Source: Microcoleus vaginatus_C
GTDB taxonomy: Bacteria > Cyanobacteriota > Cyanobacteriia > Cyanobacteriales > Microcoleaceae
Reading direction: 5' to 3' (one strand)
NCBI GenBank assembly: GCA_040004035.1
Contig: JAMPLN010000014.1
Length of the DNA stretch: 64,000 nucleotides
The notes below the pieces were generated by a model. It saw only the letters and a program-made list of their open reading frames with translations, did not search any database and had not been told where the DNA came from. The position numbers and the translations under genes are program-made. Each line of letters opens with the position of its first letter. The stretch's first letter is position 1. Positions 27,430-36,800 of this stretch are shown in pieces.

Positions 27430-28560
27430 TTATGCTCGATCGGTCAAAGCGAGACAATCAGTAGTTCCCCAATAAGCGTAAATCGGCGTGTGCGGGTCTG
27501 GGAAAGAACCGCCGGTATTTGGCTGGCGTACAGTAATTTTATCGCCCGACGCCAACTCAACGACGTAATGAACGTGCGTGCCCATGTACATAGTATTTTT
27601 GAGCCGCCCTTCAAAACAGTTGACCGACACTTCCGGCTGGTAGAGATTCAAATATACTTTTTCCGGCCGAACGCTGACCACAACAGAGTCGCCTGTGACA
27701 CCACTCCACATATCCGACTGCTGAACGACTATTTTCAGATTGGCTGATGTGCGAACTGTGATAGTCGATCGGTCGATCGATTCTACCGTACCCGCAAACA
27801 AATTCGTATCGCCAATAAAATCCGCCACAAAAGCCGTCTGCGGGCACTCATAAATTTCTTCAGGAGAGCCAATTTGCTCGATCCTCCCCTCGTGCATCAC
27901 CGCAATCCGGTCAGACAGACTCATCGCCTCTTCTTGGTCGTGAGTCACCATCACAAAAGTCAAACCCAATTCTTGATGCAAATTCGACAGTTCCAACTGC
28001 ATCTGCTTCCGCAACTTCAAATCCAGAGCACCCAAGGGTTCGTCCAGCAGCAAAACCGCCGGTCGATTTACCAGAGCTCTCGCCAAAGCCACCCGCTGCT
28101 GCTGGCCGCCCGACATTTGACCGGGAAACCTGTTGGCGAAAGATTCCATTTTCACCAATTGCAAAACTTCCCGTACCCGTTCTTCAATTTCTCCTTTCCC
28201 CAGCTTTTTGATCCGCAATCCAAAAGCGATGTTATCCCAGACATTCATGTGTCCGAACAAAGCATAGCTTTGAAACACAGTATTTACCGGACGGCGGTAA
28301 GCTGGAGTGTTGGTCATCGACTGGCCGCGAATCATCAATTCGCCCGCCGAGGGAGTCTCGAACCCAGCGATTAACCGCAGGGTCGTAGTCTTGCCGCAGC
28401 CGCTAGGCCCGAGGATGCTAAAAAATTCTCCTTGGCGGATGTTGAGGTCAACTCCGCGGACTGCGGTTTCGCCGTTAAATACCTTAAAGACCTTGCGGAG
28501 TTCAACGTCAAGCGCTGTATCCGTTGCTGTCGTACCTTGGTTGAGTGCTGTCTGAAACAT
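27430..28560 (-). CDS. potA: Polyamine ABC transporter ATP-binding protein PotA
   Basis: A 376-residue ATPase taken from the inner ATG (MFQTALNQ), which has AGGAAAGG 5-6 bases upstream; a GTG 27 bases further out is less likely. Walker A GPSGCGKTT, signature MSGGQQQRVALARAL, Walker B VLLLDEPLGALD and H-loop VTHDQEEAM are present, and a C-terminal TOBE domain begins near residue 275. It is first in the potADBC unit. Confidence 0.92.
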   Translation of the reverse strand: MFQTALNQGTTATDTALDVELRKVFKVFNGETAVRGVDLNIRQGEFFSILGPSGCGKTTTLRLIAGFETPSAGELMIRGQSMTNTPAYRRPVNTVFQSYALFGHMNVWDNIAFGLRIKKLGKGEIEERVREVLQLVKMESFANRFPGQMSGGQQQRVALARALVNRPAVLLLDEPLGALDLKLRKQMQLELSNLHQELGLTFVMVTHDQEEAMSLSDRIAVMHEGRIEQIGSPEEIYECPQTAFVADFIGDTNLFAGTVESIDRSTITVRTSANLKIVVQQSDMWSGVTGDSVVVSVRPEKVYLNLYQPEVSVNCFEGRLKNTMYMGTHVHYVVELASGDKITVRQPNTGGSFPDPHTPIYAYWGTTDCLALTDRA

Positions 28561-28749
28561 ATTCGCCCTTTCCTGGGGGTAATGCACGCCACTTAAATAC
28601 AGTTTAAGTTTAGACTTTTCTGTATTTTAGGTGAGGAATGTTGGATGTAACAGGTTTTGGGATTTGTTCTTTAAATTCTATCCCAGAGCGCACCATTGTC
28701 AGCAACAGGCAAGATCCCTGTTCCACTAGAAAATTCACTCTTGGTGGAA

Positions 28750-28771
28750 CAGGCCGGAAAGCCTGTTCATA
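28750..28771. repeat. GAACAGGC/GCCTGTTC palindrome
   Basis: An 8-bp inverted repeat with a 6-base loop in the spacer after the DUF4340 gene. A related GTTCCAC...GTGGAAC pair surrounds 28719-28752, and GGCGGGACGCCTGTTCC recurs near 37104-37120. Confidence 0.55.
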
Positions 28772-28816
28772 GAACGCTTATTGAGAATGGTGCAACATCT
28801 CAGATCGATCGACCAT

Positions 28817-29455
28817 CTATTGATTCTCTGGACTTGGCGTGGGAGAGGGTTTTTGCGGTTTCTCTGTTTTGGGTTCTTCTGCTTTTTTCCACTCTGACAA
28901 AGGTCGCTGGACGGCATTTTTAAAGTCAAAAGGCACTAGCAGCACGGGCAAATTTTCGGCTGAATTTTGAGGGGGCGCTTCCGGCGGATTGGCTTGAGCG
29001 TACAAGAAGCGGCCGCTAAAGTCTGTTTTGCCTAAAACTAGGCGGTGAGTTTCCTGGTTGTCCAGTTTTACTGTGACTGTAGCTTGGGGTTGGTCGAGAC
29101 CGAATTCTGGCAGTTGAGCAGCAGTAGTATTAATCGTGCGATCGCTCTTTCCTGTTGCCAGCCTGTCTAGCAAAAAATCCACCGATGCCTGACTCGCGTG
29201 TGCTTGCACTGGCAATTTCATTTCCCAGCTAGACTTGCCTCCTTTTGTAGCATAAACTCGTTCAAAAGTCAATATTTTTTCGGGAGTTTTGACTGTAAAG
29301 AATTGTATGCGATCGGAGTTAAAAGCAAAAATTTTCTGTTTTTCTTCCTTAGCGGCTTCCTGTTTCGGAGACACTTGCATCTCGAACAAAGCAACCAGCC
29401 CAGTCATGCTCAACGCGACGGCTATCAATACTAATGTATTTTTCTGCAATTTCAT
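28817..29455 (-). CDS. DUF4340 protein of the Gld-like cluster
   Basis: 212 residues from the inner ATG (MKLQKNTLVLIAV); the longer reading starts within GGGCATT repeats and is rejected. A membrane anchor (about 5-24) is followed by a DUF4340 domain (FAFNSDRIQFFTVKTPEKILTF is the family opening, shortened reading). The C-terminus is a Lys/Glu/Pro tail ending SPTPSPENQ. DUF4340 genes often accompany GldG-type genes, and here it is last in such a cluster on the minus strand. Confidence 0.85.
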   Translation of the reverse strand: MKLQKNTLVLIAVALSMTGLVALFEMQVSPKQEAAKEEKQKIFAFNSDRIQFFTVKTPEKILTFERVYATKGGKSSWEMKLPVQAHASQASVDFLLDRLATGKSDRTINTTAAQLPEFGLDQPQATVTVKLDNQETHRLVLGKTDFSGRFLYAQANPPEAPPQNSAENLPVLLVPFDFKNAVQRPLSEWKKAEEPKTEKPQKPSPTPSPENQ

Positions 29456-29462
29456 AGTAACA

Positions 29463-29519
29463 GCGAATTGGGCATTGGACATTGGGCATTGGGCATTGGG
29501 CATTGGGCATTGGGCATTG
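29463..29519. repeat. GGGCATT heptamer repeat
   Basis: About six tandem GGGCATT units between the GldG-like and DUF4340 genes. The neighbouring 29588-29637 has CAACAGT/CAACTGT units, a heptamer type known in cyanobacterial short tandem repeats. Confidence 0.85.
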
Positions 29520-29587
29520 TTAACTGTTGACTGTTGATTAATGTTATGGGTTATTTGTTATTAGCCACAGCAAAGGATTAACAAATG

Positions 29588-29637
29588 ACAACTGTCAACT
29601 GACAACAGTCAACAGTCAACAGTCAACCGTCAACTAA
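29588..29637. repeat. CAACAGT heptamer repeat
   Basis: Six or so CAACAGT-like units end two bases before the GldG-like stop codon. A shorter run lies at 46481-46504. This matches the known CAACAGT class of cyanobacterial short tandem repeats. Confidence 0.8.
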
Positions 29638-29638
29638 C

Positions 29639-31780
29639 TTATCTTCTCTTCCACCAGATAGCGCCGCCAATTCCCAGTCCGAGTAAAGGCCACATTAGCC
29701 AAGCTAACACCAGCAATCCTACTTGAATGGCCGTCATGTTAATACGGCGGTTGGTAGCTTTTTTCGGACTGATAGAAAAGCTTTGCTGGTCTGGTTTACT
29801 CAACCAACTGACTGAATTGAGAAACACGTCGCTATTGAGTTGTTGGTCAAACCAACCGTTAGTCACAAATTGAGATGTGCCAATTACTACCATTCGCGAT
29901 GTTTTTCTAGGAGTTGAAGGCGCGGAAGGAGTTGCGGTTGGACTGGGAGATGCTGTGGGAGATGCTGCGGGTGTTGGTGTTGGCGAACTTTCTGCAGGTT
30001 CTGTGGGAGATGCTGTGGGAGATGCTGTGGGAGATGCTGCCGGTGTTGGCGAAGTCGTCGGTAATGCTGGAGGCGTAGCTTCTTGCGAGACAATCACTGA
30101 ATAGCTGATTGGGGAAGCTGTTGGCGAAGTTGTCGGCGATGGCGAAGTTGTCGGCGATGGCGAGTCGGTCGGCGATGGCGAAGTTGCCGGTGATGGCGAA
30201 GTTGTCGGTGATGGCGAAGTTGTCGGCGATGGCGAGTCGGTAGGTGATGGCGAAGTTGTCGGCGATGGTGAATCTGTCGGTGATGGCGAAGTTGTCGGCG
30301 ATGGTGAATCTGTCGGTGATGGCGAAGTTGTCGGCGATGGTGAATCTGTCGGCGATGGGGAATCTGTCGGTGATGGTGAATCTGTCGGCGATGGGAAATC
30401 TGTCGGCGATGCTTGGGGTGAAGGCGATGGCGTTGCCGGTGATGCTTGAGGTGAAGGCGAGGGCGAAGTTGGTGTTGGTGAAGGTGAGGGCTTTAAGGGA
30501 GTGCTGTCAGTGGACGATCGAACTAAAGCTACACCTAATAATAGCGGGCCTTGTCGATCGGTCTTCTGATCGAACTCCAATTTCCTCGTCGTCAAATCAC
30601 TTTCCGCCCAACTTTCCTGACTCGTCCAAATCAGAGGTTTTTCCTCTATCCCTTCTACTGGAGAAATTTCCAAAGCACGCGCAAACGGATAAAATGAAAT
30701 GCCGGTGCCAAAACTTTGAGTAATCGGATGTTCGCCGTAGCGCCTGACTGTCGGAACCGTGGGGCCCAGACCAAATCTTTGACCAGTGCCCGAAGCATCG
30801 ATGGCCAAACGGGCGTCTAGTTTGACGCCCCATTCTTGCAGAAATTTGTCCAATCCCGTATCAATTGCCGGGTCTACCATTAACAATAAACTGCCGCCGC
30901 GATCGAGATAAGCTCTTAGTGCTTTAATTTCTGTATCGGAAAACGGTTTGTCCTGCCCAGGAATGATTAAAGCATCTGCATCTTCTGGCACTTCTTTGCG
31001 TTCGGTCAAATTCAGCGTTTGGGCGTTGTAGTATTTATCTTTCAAAGCTTTTTCAGCTTGCTGAATTCCGCCTTGACCTTCTTTTATCGGGCGGGCTCCT
31101 TTGCCTTGCAAAAAGTAAACTGTAGCAACGCGAGTGCTCAGGATTTCTTCTAAGGCATTGGTCAGTTTTATCTCTGAAAGACCTTGATTTGGGTCGCTAC
31201 CAAAAGCAGTGCCACCTTTTTGCAGAACTTGTTTTTTGTCGCCGGATTGCAGGTAAACTTCTCCGATGCTGGTAATGCTAAATTCCCGCGCTTTTCCAGG
31301 TTGGGCCTGCGGGTCAACAAACTCGAATTGGAATTTTTCGCCTCCCTCGCGTTTGTAGCTTTGCAGCAATTCTTTAATTTGGGGGTTTTGGATGGGGTCA
31401 AATACCCAAACTTTGACTGTTTGTTGCAGGTTTCGCAGTATTTGTTGAGTCTGCGGGGCGAGGGTAAATTGTTGGCTTTCGGTTAAGTCGATGCGGACGG
31501 GATAGCGAACGGCTATGAAGTTAATTACTCCGAGAATCACAAAGACGGCGAGGGTAGCAATCAGGGCGTTAGTGCTGGCTTGAGTGGAACGCTGCCCCCA
31601 AAAGCTTTGTTCGTAACTCAAATATAGCAGCCAAAGTGCGATCGTCACTGCTCCGGCAATAACTAAACCGACTGTCAGGGGGTCCCATACTCCAGATACA
31701 AGTGCTGCTGTTACCCCCGCTGCGATGAGCAGGGGGCCCAGCAAAAAAACATATTTCCAATTTGTTTTGCTAATTTTCAT
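29639..31780 (-). CDS. GldG-like ABC-2 substrate-domain protein
   Basis: A 713-residue GldG family protein. Three N-terminal membrane helices (about 11-30, 35-55, 70-90) precede the periplasmic GldG/IFT52-like domain (LTESQQFTLAPQTQQILRNL shortly after residue 100; ALIIPGQDKPFSDTEIKALR later). Residues about 425-640 are a low-complexity linker of SPSPTDSP/SPSPTTSP units, then a short conserved end and a last C-terminal helix. It belongs with the permease and ATPase upstream; the repeat linker is unusual in length. Confidence 0.88.
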   Translation of the reverse strand: MKISKTNWKYVFLLGPLLIAAGVTAALVSGVWDPLTVGLVIAGAVTIALWLLYLSYEQSFWGQRSTQASTNALIATLAVFVILGVINFIAVRYPVRIDLTESQQFTLAPQTQQILRNLQQTVKVWVFDPIQNPQIKELLQSYKREGGEKFQFEFVDPQAQPGKAREFSITSIGEVYLQSGDKKQVLQKGGTAFGSDPNQGLSEIKLTNALEEILSTRVATVYFLQGKGARPIKEGQGGIQQAEKALKDKYYNAQTLNLTERKEVPEDADALIIPGQDKPFSDTEIKALRAYLDRGGSLLLMVDPAIDTGLDKFLQEWGVKLDARLAIDASGTGQRFGLGPTVPTVRRYGEHPITQSFGTGISFYPFARALEISPVEGIEEKPLIWTSQESWAESDLTTRKLEFDQKTDRQGPLLLGVALVRSSTDSTPLKPSPSPTPTSPSPSPQASPATPSPSPQASPTDFPSPTDSPSPTDSPSPTDSPSPTTSPSPTDSPSPTTSPSPTDSPSPTTSPSPTDSPSPTTSPSPTTSPSPATSPSPTDSPSPTTSPSPTTSPTASPISYSVIVSQEATPPALPTTSPTPAASPTASPTASPTEPAESSPTPTPAASPTASPSPTATPSAPSTPRKTSRMVVIGTSQFVTNGWFDQQLNSDVFLNSVSWLSKPDQQSFSISPKKATNRRINMTAIQVGLLVLAWLMWPLLGLGIGGAIWWKRR
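29930..30490. repeat. SPSPT-coding tandem repeat in the GldG-like gene
   Basis: Degenerate 9- to 18-bp units (GGCGATGGCGAAGTTGTC and relatives) encode Ser-Pro-Ser-Pro-Thr runs. Such arrays change length easily by slippage. Confidence 0.85.
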
Positions 31781-31926
31781 AGGGTAAATATTGAGGGAAA
31801 AATTTCCGGGTCGAGGATGTTAAGCTCTCGCGCATTTAAATTGCATATTCTGGGCGGGCGTCCGCCCACCCCACTCATTGTTTTATTGTTTTTTGACATA
31901 CAATTTAAATCCCGCAACAGCTTATT

Positions 31927-32829
31927 CTATATCGCATTAGCCTGCAACCATGCTGTTAAATCTGACGGCTTGTTGAAATCCAGCACGGCATCTCCTAGTG
32001 CTTCTAATTCCTGTATCCCTAATTGACGGATGCAGTTTTCGGTTTCCGGTTGTATTGTGCCTAAACGCTTCACTAGCTGACGCAATATTAACGATAGTTG
32101 AGCAGTTTTTGTCACCTGTTCTCTGGCTACATCTATGGCAATCTGCTGGTCTTGAATCCACAGTTCTTGCTTCTGCAATTCATTTAATTCTTCCTGAGTG
32201 AAGTTTTCCTCGCTGGCAATTCTAAAAGCTTTCTGAATTTCGGGAACTGCACTGAGTGTTTCTGGTACTGTCTGCAGAGTGCTGGTATTTTCGAGAAAGT
32301 AAATCCATTGATCTGCGGCTGTTTCTAATTCTGCTAATTCCTTGCTAAATTTGGGCAGTTCGATAAATACTAATTCTATTTCAGTATCTGGACACTCAAA
32401 CTGTTGCTCTTTTTCTTGGAAAACAAACTTTGACATAAATTCCGGCTGATTTTCAAACATTTCAAAGTCGGCAATTTTCAATGAAATTACTGTTTTTAGT
32501 CTTTCGTAGCGTTCTTTTCCTGTTAATTGCTGGCTGTAGCTTTTGGCAGCGTTGTACAAAACTCTGTTTCCAAAGGAAGGCACGTTGATCAGTTGAATTT
32601 CAACTAGGGCGATTCTGCCGCCGTTAATTGTGGCTTTGACATCTAGGTGTGTGTCTTGGGTTGCCAGAGTTGGAGGTTCTGGTTGGGAGTCGATTATTTC
32701 TAAGTCTTCGATGACCGGCTGGGCTTCATAAAGGATAGCGTTTAAAAAATTAATCAGGATGTCTTTGCTGTCGTTGGAACCGAATATTTTTTTGAACGCA
32801 AAGTCGATTTTTGGATTGATAAATCTCAT
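31927..32829 (-). CDS. Rpn family PD-(D/E)XK nuclease
   Basis: A 300-residue protein of the recombination-promoting nuclease/transposase-like family (Rpn, PDDEXK_2). The opening FINPKIDFAFKKIFGSNDSKDILINFLNAIL (described in shortened form) and LDVKATINGGRIALVEIQ carry the nuclease core (D, then V-E-I-Q). The C-terminal LRQLGIQELEALGDAVLDF is the typical tail. Family members are multicopy and mobile in cyanobacteria. It lies between GldF- and GldG-like genes and is preceded by GGGGAAT/GGGCATT repeats, so it is likely a later insertion. Confidence 0.88.
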   Translation of the reverse strand: MRFINPKIDFAFKKIFGSNDSKDILINFLNAILYEAQPVIEDLEIIDSQPEPPTLATQDTHLDVKATINGGRIALVEIQLINVPSFGNRVLYNAAKSYSQQLTGKERYERLKTVISLKIADFEMFENQPEFMSKFVFQEKEQQFECPDTEIELVFIELPKFSKELAELETAADQWIYFLENTSTLQTVPETLSAVPEIQKAFRIASEENFTQEELNELQKQELWIQDQQIAIDVAREQVTKTAQLSLILRQLVKRLGTIQPETENCIRQLGIQELEALGDAVLDFNKPSDLTAWLQANAI

Positions 32830-32863
32830 TATTTCAAGAAATTAGTGGAATAACTAACATTAA

Positions 32864-32940
32864 TTGGGGATGGGGAATGGGGAATTGGGGATTGGGAATG
32901 GGGCATTGGGAATGGGGAATTGGGCATTGGGAATTGGTGG
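32864..32940. repeat. GGGGAAT/GGGCATT repeat upstream of the rpn gene
   Basis: About ten mixed GGGGAAT, GGGGATT and GGGCATT heptamers between the permease and the nuclease gene. Confidence 0.85.
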
Positions 32941-33022
32941 TGTTTCCTTTAATGTGCAAGTATCCAAATCTCCTACTTTCCCACTCTTTCCTCTTTATTC
33001 CCCGAAGCCTTCCATGATGCTT

Positions 33023-33814
33023 TTAGGAACGCTGATATCGCAGCGCATCGATGGATTGGGCGGTCAGAAATACTCCTAAAATGATGTAACTGGCAAACAT
33101 AATTAAACTGCTGGTATCGAAAACTCCCTTGACAAGATTGGTGTAATTTGTTAGGAGCGACAAATGTCCTAATGCCGTTCCGAAGGGGCCACCGATACTG
33201 ACGGCGACTGCATCGATCACCCAGAGAAATAATACTAGAGTGAAGGTGAGGATGGCTGATAAAATTGTGCTGTCGGTGAGGGAGGAAATAAACATTCCGA
33301 GGGACAATACTCCTGCTGCTAGTAAGATTAAGCCACCGTGTCCTAGCAGAAGAACTCCGGGGGGTACGGGCGGGGTTGAGGAACTGAGGGCGATCGCCTC
33401 GCAGAACAGCAGGGGCAGCAACATGGTGGTATAAAATGTTAAAACGCCGAGGAGTTTGCCGGTAGCAACTGCCCAGTTTGTTAAGGGCGATGTGGCTAAT
33501 AGTTCTAAGGTTCCCCGTTTGCGTTCTTCAGCGTAAAGCCCCATTGAGAGTGCGGGTAGTACGAACAACGAAAGGGAACCCATAATTCGCAGAAAGAGTT
33601 GCAGGAATTCGTAGGCTACGTCAATGGGAGGTTCGGTAATTCCCATTTGGTCTCGCTGGCCGATTTGAGGAATTAACCCGTCGGGGGCGAGGAGGATGGC
33701 TATTAAAAAGTAGCCGGTGATTAGCCAAAAGACTGCTGCGATGGCATAGGCTAATGGCGATGCAAAATAGCTTTGTAGTTCTTTGCGGTAAATGGCGATA
33801 ATATTACTAATCAT
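33023..33814 (-). CDS. GldF-like ABC-2 permease
   Basis: A 263-residue ABC-2 permease with six helices, starting IIAIYRKELQSYFASPLAYA as in GldF/YtrC-type proteins, with the family segment EERKRGTLELLATSPL in the first cytoplasmic loop. It pairs with the ATPase 49 bp upstream and the GldG-like protein downstream. Such GldAFG sets serve gliding in Bacteroidetes; in cyanobacteria the role is unknown. Confidence 0.9.
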   Translation of the reverse strand: MISNIIAIYRKELQSYFASPLAYAIAAVFWLITGYFLIAILLAPDGLIPQIGQRDQMGITEPPIDVAYEFLQLFLRIMGSLSLFVLPALSMGLYAEERKRGTLELLATSPLTNWAVATGKLLGVLTFYTTMLLPLLFCEAIALSSSTPPVPPGVLLLGHGGLILLAAGVLSLGMFISSLTDSTILSAILTFTLVLFLWVIDAVAVSIGGPFGTALGHLSLLTNYTNLVKGVFDTSSLIMFASYIILGVFLTAQSIDALRYQRS

Positions 33815-33863
33815 TACTAACCTTGAGGAATTGGGAAGGGGTAATTGGTCATTGGTAATTGGT

Positions 33864-36800
33864 TTATTCTGAGTTGCCTGCAGGTGGTGTTTCGCTGTCG
33901 TTGCTATCCTTTTGCTTCCTTTCTATTTGCCGCTTTTTGGTCATAGGCGACTGTTCGATCCGAGAATCGCTACTCGGTTGTGGCTTTTTTTTAAGTGGCC
34001 GATTTTTTACAACTTGTTGGGATTCTGGTTGAGAATGCTCGCTCGACTTTGGTGAATCTAAAATCGGTTCGGGTTCTGGTTGAGAACGTTCGATCGACTT
34101 TGGTGTTTCTGAAACTTCGAGATTTTCGACAACCGCTGCTGGTTGAGAAGGCTCGATCGACTTTGGTGAATCGAAAATCGGTTCGGATTCTGGTTGAGAA
34201 TGCTTGAGCGACTCTACTGTTTCTACAATAAGTAGATTTTCGACAACCGGTTCTGGTTGAGGATGTTCTAGCGACTCTACCGTTTCTGAAACTTCTAGAT
34301 TTTCGACAATCGGTTCTGGTTGAGAAGGCTCGATCGACTTTGGTGAATCGAAAATCGGTTCGGATTCTGGTTGAGAATGCTCGATCGACTCTACTGTTTC
34401 TACAATAAGTAGATTTTCGACAACCGGTTCTGGTTGAGGATGTTCTAGCGACTCTACCGTTTCTGAAACTTCTAGATTTTCGACAACCGGTTCTGGTTGA
34501 GGATGTTCTATCGACTCTACTGTTTCGACAATGAGCAGATTTTCGACAACCGGTTCTGGTTGAGGATGTTCTATCGACTCTTGTCTTTCTACAGTTTCCA
34601 GAAAATCTGCCACTGGTTGCATTCCTGGTTCTAAATCGCTTATTTCCTCTGCTGTTTCTGTAATTGGTTCGGATTCTCGTTGAGAATAGTCGATCGACTC
34701 TTGCCTTTCGACTATCGGTTCTGGTTGAGGATGTTCTATCGACTCTACGGTTTCTACAACTTGCAGATTTTCGACTATCGGTTCTGGTTGAGGATGCTCG
34801 ATCGACTCTACTGTTTCTACAACTGGTTCAGATTCTGACTGAGGATGCTCGATCGACTCTACTGTTTCTACAACTGGTTCAGATTCTGACTGAGGATGCT
34901 CGATCGACTCTACTGTTTCTGAAACTTGCAGATTTTCGACTATCGGTTCTGGTTGAGGATGCTCGATCGACTCTACTGTTTCTGAAACTTGCAGATTTTC
35001 GACTATTGGTTCTGGTTGATGATGTTCGATCGACTCTACTGTGTCTGAAACTTGCAGATTTTCGACTATCGGTTCTGGTTGATGATGTTCGATCGACTCT
35101 ACTGTGTCTGAAACTTGCAGATTTTCGACTATCGGTTCTGGTTGAGGATGTTCTATCGACTCTACGGTTTCTGAAACTTCTAGATTTTCGACTACCGGTT
35201 CTGGTTGAGGATGCTCGATCGACTCTAGAGTTTCTGAAACTTCTAGATTTTCGACTATCGGTTCTGGTTGAGGATGCTCGATCGACTCTACGGTTTCTGA
35301 AACTTCTAGATTTTCGACTACCGGTTCTGGTTGAGGATGCTCGATCGACTCTACGGTTTCGACAACTGGTTCGGATTCTGGTGGAGAAGGTTCGATCGAC
35401 TCTACGGTTTGTGAAACTTCTAGATTTTCGACAACTGGGGCTGGTGGAGTAGGTTCTATCGGGAGTATCTCCCTTTTATAAAAAACATTTTTTACAAAAG
35501 TGAGCATCCTGCTTGCTTGTTTAGATATCTGTAGCGAGTAAGATGATCTGGTTCCTGTGACACCCAAACTGAGATGCTTCCCTTTTATCGGCTGTACGGT
35601 TTCTGGAACTGGTTCTGATTCTGGTTGAGGATGTTCTCTCAACTCTACGGTTTCTGGAACTGGTTCTGATGCTGGTTGAGGATGTTCTCTCAACTCTACG
35701 GTTTCTGCAACTGGTTCTGATGCTGGTTGAGGATGTTCTCTCAACTCTACGGTTTCTGCAACTGGTTCTGATGCTGGTTGAGGATGTTCTCTCAACTCTA
35801 CGGTTTCTGCAACTGGTTCTGATGCTGGTTGAGGATGTTCTCTCAACTCTACGGTTTCTGCAACTGGTTCTGATGCTGGTTGAGGATGTTCTCTCAACTC
35901 TACGGTTTCTGCAACTGGTTCTGATGCTGAATGAGAATCATAGAGAGACTCTTGCCTATCTGAAACTTGCCGATTTTCGACAATCGGTTGCGATTCGGAT
36001 TGATGATAATCCGCGATCGACTCTTGAGTTGTTGCCGCTTCTTGCAGATTTTGATCGACCTCCGGTTCGCTGTGCACCAGATTTTCCGGTTTCTTTTCAG
36101 CCGCTGTCAGCCTTAAAAACACATCTTCCAAACTAGCCCGATTGCGGCGCATTTCGCAGAGTCCGAATCCAGAGGCGAGGATAGCTGTGGCAATTTCTCG
36201 TCCGGGTTCTATGTCCGGTTCGCACAATGCCCGCAGGCGGTAGCGACCCACTAAAAATTGATTGCTTGGAATCAATTCCACCGATCGAACTCCCCGCAAG
36301 TTTTCCAAAGAAGGCAACAGCAGACTGTTTACCAAATCCCCCTCGCCTTCAACTTCGAGTTCGTAGCCCTCTCCGGCGGCCAACTCTCCCATCAAATTTT
36401 CGGGACTACCCGCAGCGACGATTTTTCCGCGATTGATGATGGTGACGCGGTTACAAGTCATGCTGACTTCCGGCAGAATGTGCGTGGAAAGGATGATTGT
36501 GTGCTGGCCGCCAAGACTTTTGATTAAATTGCGGACTTCGATGATTTGTCGGGGGTCGAGGCCGACGGTTGGTTCGTCTAGGATAATCACTGGCGGATCG
36601 TGGACGATCGCCTGCGCGATACCTACGCGCTGGCGAAATCCTTTAGAAAGCTTGCGGATTAAAACTTTGCGTTTATCAACCAGGCCGCAGCGTTCGATCG
36701 CGGAGGTAACTCGTCGCGCGCGATCGCCCGCAGGTACTTGCTTGATCCGGGCGACAAAAAACAGAAACCCTTCCACAGTCATTTCTGGATACAGTGGCGG

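Noticed and set aside
29930..30490. CRISPR-like regular repeats
   Set aside because: Repeats have no unique spacers and encode a Ser/Pro/Thr linker in frame.
34664..36136. Long plus-strand open frames opposite the repeat tail
   Set aside because: They are by-products of the 51- and 63-bp repeats; the minus strand carries the intact ATPase frame.
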